From contig JAQSXU010000183.1 in the NCBI GenBank assembly GCA_029256485.1, positions 1 to 6,523 on the forward strand: a stretch of 6,523 nt of DNA, read 5' to 3'. Numbering within the stretch: the stretch's first letter is position 1; each line of letters begins with the position of its first letter. The notes beneath the pieces were generated by a model that saw only the letters and a program-made list of their open reading frames with translations, was not told where the DNA came from and searched no databases. Of this stretch, positions 4,757-6,523 are shown one piece after another. Origin of the DNA: Clostridiaceae bacterium (GTDB lineage Bacteria; Bacillota_A; Clostridia; Clostridiales; Clostridiaceae). Made by a program: the position numbers and the translations under genes.

Positions 4757-6079
4757 ATGAAGAAAATTGGAACATTAAAGAGAGAAATAGGTTTATTAGG
4801 CGCTATAACAATGGTTATTGGGGTGGTAATAGGATCAGGAATATTTTTTAAGGCTTCTACAGTTTTTAAAAATGCTGGTACACCAGCACTTGGAATTTTA
4901 GCATGGCTTGTTGGCGGAGTAATAACAATGGCTTCAGCTCTCACAGTTGCAGAAATTGCTGCTGCCATACCTAAAACAGGAGGAGTGTTTGCATATTTAA
5001 AAGAACTCTATGGTGAAAAATGGGCATTCCTGTATGGATGGGTTCAATCTCTTATTTATGTTCCTGGTGTTGCAGCTGCTTTATCAATAGTCTTTGTTAC
5101 CCAAGCAACGTATTTTGTTCCAATGACAGCAATGCAGCAGAAACTGCTTGCAATATTTATGCTATTTTTCATAATGATAATTAACATACTCTCTACAAAG
5201 CTTGGCAGCAAAGTGCAGGTAGTGTCAACTATTGCAAAGCTTATTCCTATTTTTGTGATTATAATCTTCGGCTTTATAAATGGTAAGGCAAATGGTTTTT
5301 CGAGCCCATCAATAAATGGCGGCTCAATTGGTGCAGCTGGTTTTGGAGCGGCAATGCTTGGAACTCTATGGGCTTACGATGGCTGGATCAATGTAGGTAA
5401 TATTGCTGGAGAACTTAAGAACCCTAAGAAGGACCTTCCAAAATCAATAATTTTAGGGCTTACTACTGCTATTATTGTATATATATTAATAAATATAGCA
5501 TTAGTAAATATAATGCCGGTTTCAAACATAATAGCTTCAAATAAACCAGCATCAGATGCTGCAGTAGTACTATTTGGAAAGGGAGGAGCTAGTCTTATAG
5601 CGGCTGGAATTATGATTTCCATATTTGGAGCATTAAATGGATATCTATTAACAGGAGTCAGGGTTCCATTTGCAATGGCTCAGGATAATTTATTTCCTGC
5701 TCCAGAATTCTTTGGAAAAGTAAATGAAAAGTTTCAAACACCATTCAATGCTTTTATATTCGTCATAATACTTGCTTCTCTATATGTTTTTAGCGGCTCC
5801 TTTGATACACTGACAAATTTAGTGGTTTTTGTAATGTGGATATTCTTTGTCATGACAGTTATAGGTATATTTATTCTAAGAAAACATCATAAACATTTAG
5901 ATAATTCATCTTACCACGTTCCTTTATATCCAATAACTCCGATTATAGGAATAGTAGGCGGAATATATATAATAATCAATACACTATTTACAGACACTAC
6001 TTATTCATTATATGGACTGGGGATTACTCTCATAGGTCTGCCAGTTTATTTCTATATAAAAAAATATCTGCGTAAATAA
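4757..6079 (+). CDS. APC-superfamily amino-acid permease (LAT/SteT-like)
   Basis: A 440-residue polytopic membrane transporter with about 12 hydrophobic segments (roughly 12-31, 44-66, 92-114, 129-145, 155-174, 194-213, 230-250, 274-298, 330-346, 352-374, 394-411, 416-434). Segment 1 has the unwound-helix motif IGSGIFF (25-31), which binds the amino group and carboxylate of the substrate in APC transporters. Segment 6 has GTLWAYDGW (202-210) followed by GELKNPKKDLPKSI (218-231), typical of the LAT-like branch that includes B. subtilis SteT (Ser/Thr exchanger). The charged N-terminus MKKIGTLKREIG fits that branch. It may import or exchange a neutral or small amino acid; the substrate cannot be read from sequence. 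It is monocistronic by its own promoter and terminator, and divergent from iclR, which may control it. Confidence 0.9.
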   Translation: MKKIGTLKREIGLLGAITMVIGVVIGSGIFFKASTVFKNAGTPALGILAWLVGGVITMASALTVAEIAAAIPKTGGVFAYLKELYGEKWAFLYGWVQSLIYVPGVAAALSIVFVTQATYFVPMTAMQQKLLAIFMLFFIMIINILSTKLGSKVQVVSTIAKLIPIFVIIIFGFINGKANGFSSPSINGGSIGAAGFGAAMLGTLWAYDGWINVGNIAGELKNPKKDLPKSIILGLTTAIIVYILINIALVNIMPVSNIIASNKPASDAAVVLFGKGGASLIAAGIMISIFGALNGYLLTGVRVPFAMAQDNLFPAPEFFGKVNEKFQTPFNAFIFVIILASLYVFSGSFDTLTNLVVFVMWIFFVMTVIGIFILRKHHKHLDNSSYHVPLYPITPIIGIVGGIYIIINTLFTDTTYSLYGLGITLIGLPVYFYIKKYLRK

Positions 6080-6085
6080 GAAACG

Positions 6086-6122
6086 AGAACTGTATAGTAT
6101 AAAATATACAGTTCTTATTTTA
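6086..6122 (+). terminator. Rho-independent terminator of the permease gene
   Basis: AGAACTGTATA (6086-6096) pairs perfectly with TATACAGTTCT (6105-6115) across an 8-base loop. A T-rich exit (TATTTTATT) follows. It starts 7 bases after the permease stop and separates it from the response regulator gene. Confidence 0.85.
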
Positions 6123-6148
6123 TTGTAATATTTTACATTGATGATTAA

Positions 6149-6162
6149 GATATAATTATATC
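6149..6162. promoter_or_regulatory. Perfect palindrome containing a TATAAT -10 upstream of the response regulator
   Basis: GATATAATTATATC is a perfect 14-base palindrome that includes TATAAT at 6151-6156 on the + strand. Flanking TTGAT (6138-6142) and ATCAA (6160-6164) add some symmetry. No good -35 at 16-18 bases was found, so the promoter is tentative. If used, the start would be near 6163 and the leader about 30 bases. Confidence 0.4.
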
Positions 6163-6181
6163 AATTATGTGTTCATTTATT

Positions 6182-6187
6182 AGGAGG
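6182..6187 (+). promoter_or_regulatory. RBS of the response regulator gene
   Basis: AGGAGG lies 6 bases before the ATG at 6194 and fixes the start of the partial reading frame that runs off the window. Confidence 0.8.
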
Positions 6188-6193
6188 ATAACT

Positions 6194-6523
6194 ATGGGGG
6201 AAGAATATAATAGGAGAAAAATATTAATTATTGAGGATGAAGCACCTATAGCCGATTTAATTAGATATTCTCTTAAAAAAGAAGGGTATATAGTGAATGT
6301 TGAAAGTAATGGAAGTGGTGGAATTAATGCTGTGAAAACATTCAATCCTGATTTAATTATACTGGATTTAATGCTGCCAGATATAAGTGGGTTTGATGTT
6401 TGCAGGATGATAACAAATGAACATAGTATACCAATAATAATACTTACTGCTAAAAATGATATAAATGACAAAATATTAGGTATAGAACTAGGAGCGGATG
6501 ATTATATAACAAAACCTTTTGAT
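6194..6523 (+). CDS. Two-component response regulator, N-terminal receiver domain (partial)
   Basis: The first 110 residues of a response regulator; the 3' end lies beyond the window. The receiver domain is textbook: KILIIEDE with the acidic pair Glu14/Asp15, phospho-acceptor Asp58 in LILDLMLPDISG-type context (actual LIILDLMLPDISG, 54-66), Thr85 in ILTAK, and Lys107 in ADDYITKPFD. The LPDISGFDVCR and GADDYITKPF stretches resemble OmpR/PhoB-family regulators, which would carry a C-terminal winged helix; that domain is outside the window. A sensor kinase gene commonly follows. The start is supported by the strong RBS at 6182-6187. It is separated from the permease by a terminator, so it is probably a distinct transcription unit. 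Confidence 0.93.
   Translation, partial: MGEEYNRRKILIIEDEAPIADLIRYSLKKEGYIVNVESNGSGGINAVKTFNPDLIILDLMLPDISGFDVCRMITNEHSIPIIILTAKNDINDKILGIELGADDYITKPFD

Noticed and set aside
5374..5622. Antisense reading frame in the permease gene
   Set aside because: It is a mirror frame of hydrophobic permease codons and has no independent support. The one at 4714-4968 was dropped for the same reason.
6145..6471. Antisense 108-residue frame opposite the response regulator
   Set aside because: The + strand encodes a complete set of receiver-domain catalytic residues, so the Ile/Ser-rich reverse frame is a shadow.

Overview
The window reads as a low-GC Gram-positive anaerobe, most likely Clostridium sensu lato. 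The DNA is AT-rich, Shine-Dalgarno sites are strong (AGGAGG type), codons favour A/T in third position, and the first genes encode subunits of a biotin-dependent decarboxylase known mainly from amino-acid-fermenting Clostridia and Negativicutes. The species cannot be fixed from this sequence.

Left block (about 1-3620, + strand): a three-gene run. It encodes a biotin carrier protein (GcdC-like, EAMKM biotinylation site), a large soluble carboxyltransferase very close to glutaconyl-CoA decarboxylase alpha subunit (GcdA), and a biosynthetic-type thiolase (acetyl-CoA C-acetyltransferase). It is closed by an AT-rich 14-bp hairpin and then a classic hairpin plus T-tract terminator. The expected chemistry is glutaconyl-CoA to crotonyl-CoA plus CO2, driving a Na+ pump. 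Crotonyl-CoA is then oxidised through acetoacetyl-CoA, which the thiolase splits to two acetyl-CoA, or the thiolase runs the other way for butyrate formation. The membrane subunits GcdB and GcdD are not in the window; if clustered, they would lie upstream of base 1.

Middle block (about 3620-4756): an IclR-family regulator on the - strand, convergent with the decarboxylase/thiolase operon and divergent from an amino-acid permease. Between the terminator and the regulator's stop codon lies a small GC-richer cluster of competing inverted repeats (REP-like). The 327-base divergent spacer holds a good -10 for iclR overlapping a perfect inverted repeat, a cre-like half-site, an imperfect stem, and a 16-base-period array of TTTA-TAAA boxes running into the permease promoter.

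Right block (4757-6523, + strand): a 12-TM APC-superfamily (LAT/SteT-like) amino-acid transporter with its own hairpin terminator. After it comes the start of a two-component response regulator with its own RBS, cut off by the window end inside the receiver domain.

A plausible reading is an amino-acid (glutamate-type) fermentation locus with a local IclR switch. No novel defence system, mobile element or CRISPR array is visible. The most unusual signals are in the intergenic regions, not in the proteins.
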